9,084 bases of DNA, taken from positions 1 to 9,084 of the forward strand of contig CAAGRM010000014.1 in assembly GCA_900772675.1 (NCBI GenBank), written 5' to 3'. The notes under the pieces were generated by a model. The model saw only the letters and a program-made list of their open reading frames with translations, made no database searches and was not told the origin of the DNA. Source of the DNA: Lachnospiraceae bacterium (GTDB lineage: Bacteria > Bacillota > Clostridia > Lachnospirales > Lachnospiraceae). A program made the position numbers and the translations under genes. Shown piece by piece: positions 1 through 5,789 of this stretch (position 1 is the first letter of the stretch; each line of letters starts with the position of its first letter).

Positions 1-1
1 A

Positions 2-277
2 AAGCTGACCTTGAGAACCCGAAAAGCCGGGGACCGAATCGGCATCGCCGGCGGAAAGCACAAGAAAATTCAGGATTACATGGTGGACCGAAAGATTCCA
101 AAGGAGTTTCGGGATCGGCTGGAGATGATTGCAATCGGTGGAGAAATACTTTGGATTCTTCCGGATTCCGGAATCCCAAATGAAGTGGAACAGAAAAAGG
201 GAAGAGTTTCACAAAAGTATCAGATTGAGGAAGGCTCAAAAGCGTTTTTATTTCTTGAAATCACCGATTGCCTATGA
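2..277 (+). CDS. tilS: tRNA(Ile)-lysidine synthetase TilS, C-terminal part (5' truncated by window edge)
   Basis: The frame is open from the left edge and ends at a TGA at 275-277, giving about 91 residues. It begins KLTLRTRKAGDRIG and continues through GGKHKKIQDYMVDRKIP, RDRLEMI and GEILWILP. This is the typical C-terminal substrate-binding domain of TilS (LRxRKxGDR, then a K-K-x-DY/F segment and 'eiLWv'). TilS is a cytoplasmic ATP-dependent enzyme that joins lysine to C34 of tRNA-Ile(CAU), so that the tRNA reads AUA instead of AUG. The catalytic N-terminal PP-loop domain (SGGxDS) lies outside the window. In clostridia tilS is usually followed by hpt and then ftsH. Here the FtsH-derived ORF starts 68 bp downstream with no hpt between them. 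The family call is confident; nothing can be said about the missing part. Confidence 0.85.
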   Translation, partial: KLTLRTRKAGDRIGIAGGKHKKIQDYMVDRKIPKEFRDRLEMIAIGGEILWILPDSGIPNEVEQKKGRVSQKYQIEEGSKAFLFLEITDCL

Positions 278-345
278 TAAAATAACCTAGCAGTTTGTGT
301 AAATAAACAAATTTTATTGTTATCGATAGAAAGGGAATCATTAAA

Positions 346-1047
346 TTGAAACGAGCAAGCAAGAACTTCGGTATTTATTTACTTATCTTCATGATTGTTT
401 TGGGTGCAGCCTACCTGTATCGGGGAATGGACAACCCGGCTTCGACGAAGGAGATTAAATTCTCCCAGTTCGTGGAACAGCTGGACGGTAAGAAATATGA
501 ATCTTTGAACATTACAGATCGGAAACTCAGCGGAACGAAGAAGAACGGCAACGTGGAATTCGCCTACGCCCCTTCGGTTGTGGAAATCAGCTGGGTGGAG
601 GAGCATTACATCAATTCCATGCTGGAAAAGCACCAGATTACGCTGGAAAGCGATCCGCCGGAAAGCAGCGTGAACTTCTTCTCGCTTCTTCCGACGATTA
701 TTATGGTGGTGGCATTGGTATTCCTGTTCTACTTTATGATGAGCCAGGGCGGGAACAACAAGGCCTTCCAGTTCGGAAAGAATCGGGCAAAGCTGTACAA
801 GGATAACGGAAAGAGCATCACCTTTAAGGATGTGGCGGGCCTCAAGGAGGAAAAAGAAGAGCTGCAGGAGGCCGGATGCGGACTTGGTGTTGGAGACCGC
901 GCCATGCAGAAGGCAAATCTGGACCGGTACGAAACCCGTTTGCTGCAGCAGATTGTGGAACAGCAAAAAGGATTGCCGGAAAAAAAGAGGCTCTGTCAGA
1001 GCCTTGGGATTATGGGCGGTCTTTTTTTATTTTTGATTCTGGTTTAA
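346..1047 (+). CDS. Chimeric ORF: FtsH N-terminus fused in frame to SpoIIIAB C-terminus
   Basis: The ORF has 233 codons with a TTG start, supported by AAAGGGA at 330-336. Residues 1-175 are FtsH-like: membrane segment 8-25, an extracytoplasmic domain (KFSQFVEQL, VEISWVEEH), second membrane segment about 111-132, linker MMSQGGNNKAFQFGKNRAKL, then SITFKDVAGLKEEKEELQE, the start of the AAA+ module. The protein departs from FtsH before the Walker A motif, so Walker A/B, the arginine finger region and the HExxH zinc protease are all missing; FtsH is normally about 600-700 aa. From about residue 176 it reads GCGLGVGDRAMQ ... GLPEKKRLCQSLGIMGGLFL, the C-terminal helix and membrane anchor of SpoIIIAB (normally about 170 aa). 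spoIIIAC follows immediately, as it does after spoIIIAB. An ATPase or protease function is ruled out. The product would be a membrane protein with three hydrophobic segments, or a non-functional remnant. A weak promoter (TTGTGT at 295-300, TGTTAT at 318-323) may precede it. Natural deletion versus assembly artefact cannot be decided here. Confidence 0.85.
   Translation: MKRASKNFGIYLLIFMIVLGAAYLYRGMDNPASTKEIKFSQFVEQLDGKKYESLNITDRKLSGTKKNGNVEFAYAPSVVEISWVEEHYINSMLEKHQITLESDPPESSVNFFSLLPTIIMVVALVFLFYFMMSQGGNNKAFQFGKNRAKLYKDNGKSITFKDVAGLKEEKEELQEAGCGLGVGDRAMQKANLDRYETRLLQQIVEQQKGLPEKKRLCQSLGIMGGLFLFLILV
871..1047 (+). pseudogene. spoIIIAB: spoIIIAB 3' remnant (last ~57 codons) within the chimeric ORF
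   Basis: These codons encode the conserved SpoIIIAB tail: a 'lGxxDRxMQ' helix (GVGDRAMQKANLDRYE), a long amphipathic Q/E-rich helix, 'LPEKKRLCQSLG', and the terminal hydrophobic stretch GIMGGLFLFLILV. SpoIIIAB is a membrane platform component of the SpoIIIA-SpoIIQ mother cell-forespore channel and resembles GspF of type II secretion. About the first two thirds of the gene is missing, as is all of spoIIIAA, which normally lies directly upstream. The 26-bp gap to spoIIIAC is the normal operon spacing, so the 3' side of the break is undisturbed. Confidence 0.8.
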
Positions 1048-1072
1048 AAGCATCAAAAACGGAGGAACATGC

Positions 1073-1267
1073 GTGGAGGTCGGGATTTTATTTAAAATCG
1101 GGGCAGTCGGGATCCTGGTGTCGGTTCTGTGCCAGGTATTAAAACACAGTGGCCGGGAGGAACAGGCATTTCTCGCAAGCCTCGCAGGACTGATTCTGGT
1201 TCTGTTCTGGATTCTGCCCTATATTTCCGATCTGTTTGAGGATATCAAAAGACTGTTTACCATCTGA
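1073..1267 (+). CDS. spoIIIAC: Stage III sporulation protein AC (SpoIIIAC)
   Basis: This 64-aa hydrophobic protein (family length about 65-68) has two membrane helices, roughly residues 4-21 and 33-50. The text MEVGILFKIGAVGILVSVL followed by a short hydrophilic loop (KHSGREEQ) and LASLAGLILVLFWILPYI is characteristic of SpoIIIAC. It is a small membrane component of the SpoIIIA-SpoIIQ channel that connects mother cell and engulfed forespore. The start is GTG at 1073, 7 nt after GGAGG (1061-1065). An ATG at 1069 is in another frame and opens only an 8-codon ORF, so it is not the start. The gene sits between the spoIIIAB remnant and spoIIIAD, as in the canonical operon. Confidence 0.92.
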   Translation: MEVGILFKIGAVGILVSVLCQVLKHSGREEQAFLASLAGLILVLFWILPYISDLFEDIKRLFTI

Positions 1268-1303
1268 AGCGGACGAAGAAAAGCAGAAAAGGGAGGGGAT
1301 CGC

Positions 1304-1687
1304 ATGGAGATGCTTCGGATTGCCGCGCTTGGAACGGCCGGTGTGCTGCTTGGAATCACGGTAAAGGGAGCAAAGCCGGAATATGCAGTTCTTGTGTCCA
1401 TTTGTGCCGGCCTTTGTATCCTGCGCGGAACGGTTGGGAAAATGCAGTACCTGCTTGAAATGCTTACGCGGATGAAATCGTATCTCCCGGTAGACTCGTC
1501 GTACCTGAACACGCTTCTGAAAATGCTGGGAATCACGTATGTGGGCCAGTTTTGTGCCGGAATCTGCAAGGATGCGGGGTATTCGTCGATTGCCGGGCAG
1601 ATTGAACTGTTTTCCCGTCTGTCAGTACTTGCATTCAGTATGCCGGTGCTGCTCGCCCTGCTGGAAACGGTTCATGAATTTCTGTAA
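1304..1687 (+). CDS. spoIIIAD: Stage III sporulation protein AD (SpoIIIAD)
   Basis: This 127-aa integral membrane protein matches the usual family length. The N-terminus MEMLRIAALGTAGVLLGITVKGAKPEYAVL, the central YLPVDSSYLNTLLKMLGITYVGQFCAGICKDAGYSSIAGQIE (Y-x-x-x-LLKxxGIxYixEFxxxicKDAGysaiA pattern) and the closing PVLLALLETVHEFL are strong SpoIIIAD signatures. It acts with SpoIIIAC and SpoIIIAE in the membrane base of the feeding-tube channel used during engulfment. The ATG at 1304 follows a purine-rich site GGGAGGGG (1291-1298). The gene ends at TAA 1685-1687 and its last codons overlap the likely start of spoIIIAE, suggesting translational coupling. Confidence 0.93.
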   Translation: MEMLRIAALGTAGVLLGITVKGAKPEYAVLVSICAGLCILRGTVGKMQYLLEMLTRMKSYLPVDSSYLNTLLKMLGITYVGQFCAGICKDAGYSSIAGQIELFSRLSVLAFSMPVLLALLETVHEFL

Positions 1688-2960
1688 AAAAGGCGGATGG
1701 GGCATGATTCTGCTTCTCATGTGCCTGGCACTGTCGGGAAAAACAAAGAAAATCGAAGCAGCGATACAGCGCATGCCGGAAAGCCGGACAGAAGTAAAGA
1801 GCCTGGACGGCACAGAAAGCGTTCGGGAGATGGAACAAGCGGTGTCCGGGGAACAGAATGAACAGCAGAAAGAAGAGGAGATGACAGACAGAAATGCGGA
1901 GGAGCTGCAGGACACACAGAATGCGCTTCTGGAAGAATTTGAATTTGATGCCATTCAAGAAGAGGTAGACCAATTGCTTTCCGACCAGGAATTTTCTTTT
2001 GCCGGAACCGTTCGATCTCTGTTACGGGAGGAGGATCCTTTTCGTAGCTTTCGTGCCGGAAATGCCGTTCTGTCCTGTGCAAAAACGGCGTTCCTTGCGC
2101 AGAAAGGACTGGTGAAGGAGCTGTTTCTCCTTGTGCTGGCAGGCGCTGTGCTCGGCAATTTCGCCTCTCTTTTTGAAGGAAAACAGGTCAGAGATACCGG
2201 CTTTTATATGGTGTACCTGCTTGCACTTGCACTGATTCTGAAAAATTTCCAGTCGAGTGGTGAAAATCTGAAAGCTGTCATTACATCACTGATCGCCTTT
2301 ATGCGGATTCTGACACCGTCTTATTATCTGGCAGCTGCAGCAGCCGGTGGTGCATCGACGGCTGTGATGTTTTATCAGATGCTTCTTCTGGTCATTCTTG
2401 CCGTCGAAAAGTTCCTGCTTGCGCTCGTTCTCCCGATGATCCATATTTATCTGCTCATCGCCCTTGTGAATGATCTCTCCGGTGAGGAGATTCTTTCCCA
2501 TATGACAGAACTGCTGGAAGCATGTGTGAACGGCCTGCTGAAATCATCGCTTGGTGTGCTTGTGGGGATGCAGATGATCAAAAGTCTGCTTGCACCGGCA
2601 CTCGACTCCCTGCGGCAGACGGCCATTTTTCGGACAGCAGGAATGATTCCCGGCATTGGAAACGCGGTGAACGCAGTGACCCAGCTGGTGGCAGGATCTG
2701 CAGTGCTGATTCGCAATTGCTTTGGCGTGACGGCAATGCTGGTATTGCTGATGGCAGGGATGGTTCCGGCAGTCCGGCTTTTCGTTTCCGGACTTTCTTT
2801 CCGTCTTCTCGCCGCTGCGGCGCAGCCCGTTTCGGACAAGCGGATTGCCGGATGCCTTGCGGCGGCGGGAAAAGGGTATGCGATGCTTCTGCGGCTTCTT
2901 TTCACCGTGGAAGTCTTATTTTTACTGACGATTGCAATTCTGGCCGGAACATTTTCCTAG
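1674..2960 (+). CDS. spoIIIAE: Stage III sporulation protein AE (SpoIIIAE)
   Basis: This is the largest channel component: 428 aa from ATG 1674 (the B. subtilis protein is about 400). It starts with an apparent signal peptide: n-region MNFCKKGGWG with two lysines, hydrophobic MILLLMCLALSG. A very acidic, Q/E-rich extracytoplasmic segment follows (about residues 40-105), then a polytopic membrane region with several helices between about 148 and 425. The conserved block IPGIGNAVNAVTQLVAGSAV (residues 325-344) is typical of SpoIIIAE. SpoIIIAE is a multipass protein of the SpoIIIA-SpoIIQ complex needed for late forespore gene expression. Start choice: 1674 overlaps spoIIIAD by 14 bp and keeps the basic n-region. 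ATG 1704, 7 nt after AGGCGG (1691-1696), has the better RBS but would lose the n-region charges. The frame is open upstream to 1539, but that part is only a shadow of spoIIIAD. Confidence 0.92.
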   Translation: MNFCKKGGWGMILLLMCLALSGKTKKIEAAIQRMPESRTEVKSLDGTESVREMEQAVSGEQNEQQKEEEMTDRNAEELQDTQNALLEEFEFDAIQEEVDQLLSDQEFSFAGTVRSLLREEDPFRSFRAGNAVLSCAKTAFLAQKGLVKELFLLVLAGAVLGNFASLFEGKQVRDTGFYMVYLLALALILKNFQSSGENLKAVITSLIAFMRILTPSYYLAAAAAGGASTAVMFYQMLLLVILAVEKFLLALVLPMIHIYLLIALVNDLSGEEILSHMTELLEACVNGLLKSSLGVLVGMQMIKSLLAPALDSLRQTAIFRTAGMIPGIGNAVNAVTQLVAGSAVLIRNCFGVTAMLVLLMAGMVPAVRLFVSGLSFRLLAAAAQPVSDKRIAGCLAAAGKGYAMLLRLLFTVEVLFLLTIAILAGTFS

Positions 2961-2989
2961 ATCCACGATCGGCAGCGGTGGGAGGCAGT

Positions 2990-3544
2990 ATGGTAGAAGC
3001 AATTCTGCAGTGGCTCAAAAATATTTCCATTTTTCTGATTTTTATGACAACGGTAGTCAATCTGATCCCGGAAAAAGAGGATAAAAAGCCGGTTCGGTTT
3101 TTTCTTGGAATTGTAATGGTGTTGATTTTTTTTCAGCCTGTGCTAAAAGCGGGAGGGCTGGAACAGAAAATGGCGCAGACGCTCGATCGCCTGACGCTGG
3201 AAGAGGAGGCAGCAGCAATGAAAAATGTACAGATTCGTGCAGAAAGCTTTGAAAAACAGTATTATGTGGGGGCGTGGGAAAAAGAGACGGAGCGCCAGAT
3301 CCGGATGTATCTGTCAGAAAGTGGCATTCCGGGGGCAGTCGTTTCCGTAACGCTGAAGCCCGGAAACACAGGGGAGGCAGAAGAAATCTGTATTGAAGTG
3401 CCAAGAAATCAGACGAGCATTTACAGCGAAGAGCAGAAAAAACAGCGGGAACTGCTTGGCGAAAAGCTGACAGAGATCAAAAATATCTTAAGTGAGGTCT
3501 ATGGAACAGCTCCGGCGCATATCATGGTAAAGATTTCGGAATAG
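2990..3544 (+). CDS. spoIIIAF: Stage III sporulation protein AF (SpoIIIAF)
   Basis: This 184-aa protein has two N-terminal membrane helices (about residues 9-26 and 36-53) and a soluble C-terminal domain. The opening MVEAILQWLKNISIFLIFMTTVVNLIPEK and RFFLGIVMVLIFFQPVL fit the SpoIIIAF pattern (a short helix, a 'NLIP' turn, then a second helix ending in P). The C-terminal domain (VVSVTLKPG ... EICIEVP ... LTEIKNILSEVYGTAPAHIMVKI) resembles the ring-building modules of this operon. SpoIIIAF forms ring-like assemblies in the sporulation channel. The ATG at 2990 follows GGGAGG (2980-2985) with a short 4-nt gap. The same frame is open far upstream to 2522, but that stretch lies inside spoIIIAE and is not expected to be translated. 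spoIIIAG starts 4 bp after the stop. Confidence 0.9.
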   Translation: MVEAILQWLKNISIFLIFMTTVVNLIPEKEDKKPVRFFLGIVMVLIFFQPVLKAGGLEQKMAQTLDRLTLEEEAAAMKNVQIRAESFEKQYYVGAWEKETERQIRMYLSESGIPGAVVSVTLKPGNTGEAEEICIEVPRNQTSIYSEEQKKQRELLGEKLTEIKNILSEVYGTAPAHIMVKISE

Positions 3545-3548
3545 GCCT

Positions 3549-4118
3549 ATGAGGGAAAAGGCAGCGGCATTTTTCCGAAAACAGAAAAAAGAGCAGTGGA
3601 TGCTGTACCTTCTGCTGGTGGCAATCGGCATTGTCCTGTTGCTGCCGACAGGAACGAAAAAGACAGATCAGGAGACAGAACAGCCGCAGAAGACAACTGT
3701 GCGCCAGGCGGGGGATGCAAAGGTATCGTTGCAGGAGGAAATGGAACAGCGTCTTTGTGAGGCGCTTTCCCGGATGGACGGTGTGGGTGCGGTGCACGTC
3801 GCGGTGACACTAGAATCCACGGGAAAAAAGATTGTGGAAAAAGATATCCCCACGCGGAACACAACGGAGGAAAACCAGAAAGGAGAAGAAAAGGGCAGTG
3901 TCATATCCTCATCACGGGAGGAGGCAACCGTCTATGAAAAAACACAGAGTGGGGCAGAGACGCCTTATGTGGTATCCGAAGAGTACCCGGCCGTGCGCGG
4001 CGTGCTCGTGATAGCAGAAGGAGGAGGCAATCCGGTGACGGTACAGGAGATTCAGGAGGCCGTGATGGCATTATTTCAGGTGGGCGCAAATAAGATTAAA
4101 GTAGTCAAAATGAAGTAA
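3549..4118 (+). CDS. spoIIIAG: Stage III sporulation protein AG (SpoIIIAG)
   Basis: This 189-aa protein has a short basic cytoplasmic N-terminus (MREKAAAFFRKQKKEQ), one membrane helix (about 18-33, LYLLLVAIGIVLLLP), and an extracytoplasmic ring-building domain. That domain has LCEALSRMDGVGAVHVAVTLES, a variable charged loop and the conserved finish EYPAVRGVLVIAEGGGNPVTVQEIQEAVMALFQVGANKIKVVKM. This matches SpoIIIAG, which forms a large multimeric ring around the channel and is structurally related to the YscJ/FliF secretion-ring fold. The start ATG 3549 lies 4 bp after the spoIIIAF stop with no convincing Shine-Dalgarno, so expression probably depends on coupling to spoIIIAF. Confidence 0.92.
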   Translation: MREKAAAFFRKQKKEQWMLYLLLVAIGIVLLLPTGTKKTDQETEQPQKTTVRQAGDAKVSLQEEMEQRLCEALSRMDGVGAVHVAVTLESTGKKIVEKDIPTRNTTEENQKGEEKGSVISSSREEATVYEKTQSGAETPYVVSEEYPAVRGVLVIAEGGGNPVTVQEIQEAVMALFQVGANKIKVVKMK

Positions 4119-4131
4119 AGGAGTCAAATGC

Positions 4132-4842
4132 GTGGAAAAATCAGAACAGGAAAAGAATGCACCTGAGAAAATGACAGAGACACCATTACCGAAAAAGGCG
4201 GCCGGAAAAAAGAAAAAATTCCGGAAAAACCAGGTGATTATTACCGCTCTTGCGATCATGATCGCCGTTGCAGGATACATCAATTATGCCGACAGCACCC
4301 TGTCCACAAAAGAAACAGCCGATGGAACGGCAGATGCAGGCAACGTGCTCAAGGATATTTCCAGTCTTGACACCGACATCACCGATGAGGTAGATGCCGG
4401 AACAGCAGGTGATTCTTCGAGGACGATCACAGAAACGCCTGGGGAGGCCGTACTTGCCGGGGCATCTACATACATGGCCCAGGCCAGAATCGACCGGGAA
4501 CAGATCCGTTCCCAGAACAAAGATACCTTAAATGAAATTATCAATAACACCAACCTCTCCGAAACCGAGCGGCAGAGTGCCGTACAGAGCATGGTGGAAA
4601 TGACTGAGCTCGTAGAAAAAGAATCTGCCACAGAGCTTCTCCTTGAGGCGAAAGGCTTTTCGGATGTCGTTGTAAACCTGACCGGTGAAACCGCCGATAT
4701 CGTTGTTCCGATGAAGGAAGTGACGGAGGAACAGCGTGCCCAGATCGAAGACATCGTAACCCGTAAAACAGGAATCGGTGTAGAAAATATCGTCATCAGT
4801 CCTGTGAACTCGGAAGCCGGTACTGCGGAAGAAGCGTCATAA
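4132..4842 (+). CDS. spoIIIAH: Stage III sporulation protein AH (SpoIIIAH)
   Basis: This 236-aa protein has a lysine-rich cytoplasmic N-terminus (residues 1-32), a single membrane helix (about 33-52, NQVIITALAIMIAVAGYINY), a low-complexity acidic linker (about 58-110) and a C-terminal YscJ/FliF-like domain. The features STYMAQARIDREQIRSQNKDTLNEII, 'LLLEAKGFSDVVVNLTGETADIVV' and 'ITRKTGI-ENIVISP'-like text are typical of SpoIIIAH. In the mother cell membrane SpoIIIAH binds forespore SpoIIQ across the intermembrane space, forming the channel and an engulfment ratchet. The start is GTG 4132, 8 nt after AAAGGAG (4117-4123). An out-of-frame ATG at 4128 leads to a stop within 13 codons and is rejected. 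It is the last gene of the operon, followed by hairpins. Confidence 0.92.
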   Translation: MEKSEQEKNAPEKMTETPLPKKAAGKKKKFRKNQVIITALAIMIAVAGYINYADSTLSTKETADGTADAGNVLKDISSLDTDITDEVDAGTAGDSSRTITETPGEAVLAGASTYMAQARIDREQIRSQNKDTLNEIINNTNLSETERQSAVQSMVEMTELVEKESATELLLEAKGFSDVVVNLTGETADIVVPMKEVTEEQRAQIEDIVTRKTGIGVENIVISPVNSEAGTAEEAS

Positions 4843-4919
4843 GGAAATGAACAGCAAAAATAAAATCACGCAGAAAAGCAGCATGGTTTTATGGGACAGA
4901 GAATTTTAAGAATAGAATG

Positions 4920-4968
4920 AAAAATCCCGGGAAAGCAAAAAAACAGAACTTGCATTCCCGGGATTTTT
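4920..4968. terminator. Bidirectional intrinsic terminator between spoIIIAH and thiT
   Basis: A perfect 14-bp inverted repeat: AAAAATCCCGGGAA (4920-4933) and TTCCCGGGATTTTT (4955-4968). After an A-A mismatch, four further inner pairs (GCAA/TTGC) are possible. The G+C core flanked by A-tract and T-tract works in both directions. It can end the spoIIIA transcript from the left and thiT from the right, as expected between convergent genes. Confidence 0.85.
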
Positions 4969-4970
4969 AC

Positions 4971-5003
4971 TTTGCAGGAAAATTTGTTGAATTTTCCTGC
5001 AAA
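4971..5003. repeat. Second perfect inverted repeat (hairpin) in the convergent intergenic region
   Basis: TTTGCAGGAAAATT (4971-4984) and AATTTTCCTGCAAA (4990-5003) form a 14-bp perfect stem with a 5-nt loop, two bases after the preceding terminator. It lacks a clean downstream T-tract on either strand. It may be an RNA 3'-end stabiliser or a backup terminator for thiT, whose stop codon is 40 bp away. Confidence 0.7.
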
Positions 5004-5042
5004 GCAGGATTCGTTCTTGGATAAAAGCGAGCCGGATACACT

Positions 5043-5714
5043 CTACTGTTCCGCTCCGTGTGCTGTTCTGGAAACCGTCTGGAGTGCCTTTTTTACAGGA
5101 GGCAGAGAGATCAGAATGACGGTCAGCACACCCTCAGCCAGCAAATAGCTGTAATTATAAATAATCGGATACAGTGCTTTCAAAGACTGTGGGAAATTCT
5201 CCGGCATGTAGTCCATCCAGTACAGATAACCACCTAACGTATGGAAAAATCCTCGTGCCAGTACAGCTACGATATATCCAATCAAAAGTCCGTTCTTCTT
5301 CTTGCTGAAAAATCCGGCTACGCCAAGAGCCGCAAATGCAAAAACATAGTCACAGCATACCTGGAACAGAGACAGGACATATGGTCCCTGAATAAACTGA
5401 AGCAGACCATAAGCAAAGCCAACAAGAATACCGGTTTTCACACCATACCAGTTTGCAATCAGTACGATAAACAGCATGGAAAACAGCGTAACCGACCCGC
5501 CGTATGGCAGCTCAAACACTTTTACATAAGAAGTCACAAATGCGAGCGCAATGCCCATTGCACAGAATGCCAGCTTTCTGGCATCCATCGGTTTTCCTTT
5601 TTTCTTCTGGGAAGAGAGAACCGAAGCAATCACTACCAGTGCAACCATCAGCACAATGCAGCCAACGTAACCGGCGGTTGTTAATCCACCATCAGCAGTA
5701 ACAAAAAAACTCAT
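5043..5714 (-). CDS. thiT: Energy-coupled thiamine transporter S component ThiT
   Basis: This 223-aa polytopic membrane protein contains the ThiT signature LPYGGSVTLFSMLFIVLIANWYGVKTGILVGFAYGLLQFI (about residues 69-108), then YVLSLFQVCCDYVFAFAALGVAGFF. Further on, residues such as H158, W166 and Y186/N187 sit where ThiT binds thiamine with aromatic and polar side chains. ThiT is the substrate-binding S component of an ECF-type uptake system and works with shared EcfA/A'/T modules encoded elsewhere. The start is ATG 5714 with AGGAGG (5727-5722) 7 nt upstream; the frame is open back to 5792, but that part is riboswitch RNA. At the N-terminus there is an additional hydrophobic helix (about 15-34) before a KKKGKPMDARK stretch, making it longer than the roughly 180-190 aa of characterised ThiT. 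The TPP riboswitch upstream independently supports a thiamine role. Confidence 0.9.
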   Translation of the reverse strand: MSFFVTADGGLTTAGYVGCIVLMVALVVIASVLSSQKKKGKPMDARKLAFCAMGIALAFVTSYVKVFELPYGGSVTLFSMLFIVLIANWYGVKTGILVGFAYGLLQFIQGPYVLSLFQVCCDYVFAFAALGVAGFFSKKKNGLLIGYIVAVLARGFFHTLGGYLYWMDYMPENFPQSLKALYPIIYNYSYLLAEGVLTVILISLPPVKKALQTVSRTAHGAEQ

Positions 5715-5745
5715 AAAAAAACCTCCTTCGCATTCCGCTTGGAGG
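5715..5745 (-). promoter_or_regulatory. thiT expression platform: hairpin sequestering the Shine-Dalgarno, with U7 tract
   Basis: Read on the minus strand, CCUCC (5745-5741) can pair with GGAGG (5726-5722), which is the thiT Shine-Dalgarno itself; an inner GC/GC pair flanks a GGAAU loop. Directly after the stem comes U7 (5721-5715), then the AUG. The element could therefore block ribosome binding, terminate transcription, or both, when TPP is bound upstream. It is inferred from pairing only. Confidence 0.65.
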
Positions 5746-5789
5746 GGCTCACACGAAAACACAGCTCCGAATGTCTTCGAAACCATGTT

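Noticed and set aside
379..966. 195-aa antisense ORF opposite the ftsH/spoIIIAB chimera
   Set aside because: No ribosome site or recognisable family; composition is that of a reverse-complement shadow of a coding gene.
1539..1673. Longer N-terminus for spoIIIAE
   Set aside because: It is the +1-frame shadow of spoIIIAD, and the translation lacks a signal peptide until MNFCKKGGWG at 1674.
2522..2989. Longer N-terminus for spoIIIAF
   Set aside because: It overlaps spoIIIAE almost completely and reads as low-quality Arg/Cys-rich sequence; SpoIIIAF homology begins at MVEAILQW.
4284..4796. 170-aa antisense ORF opposite spoIIIAH
   Set aside because: Ser/Val-rich shadow of the spoIIIAH frame with no independent support.
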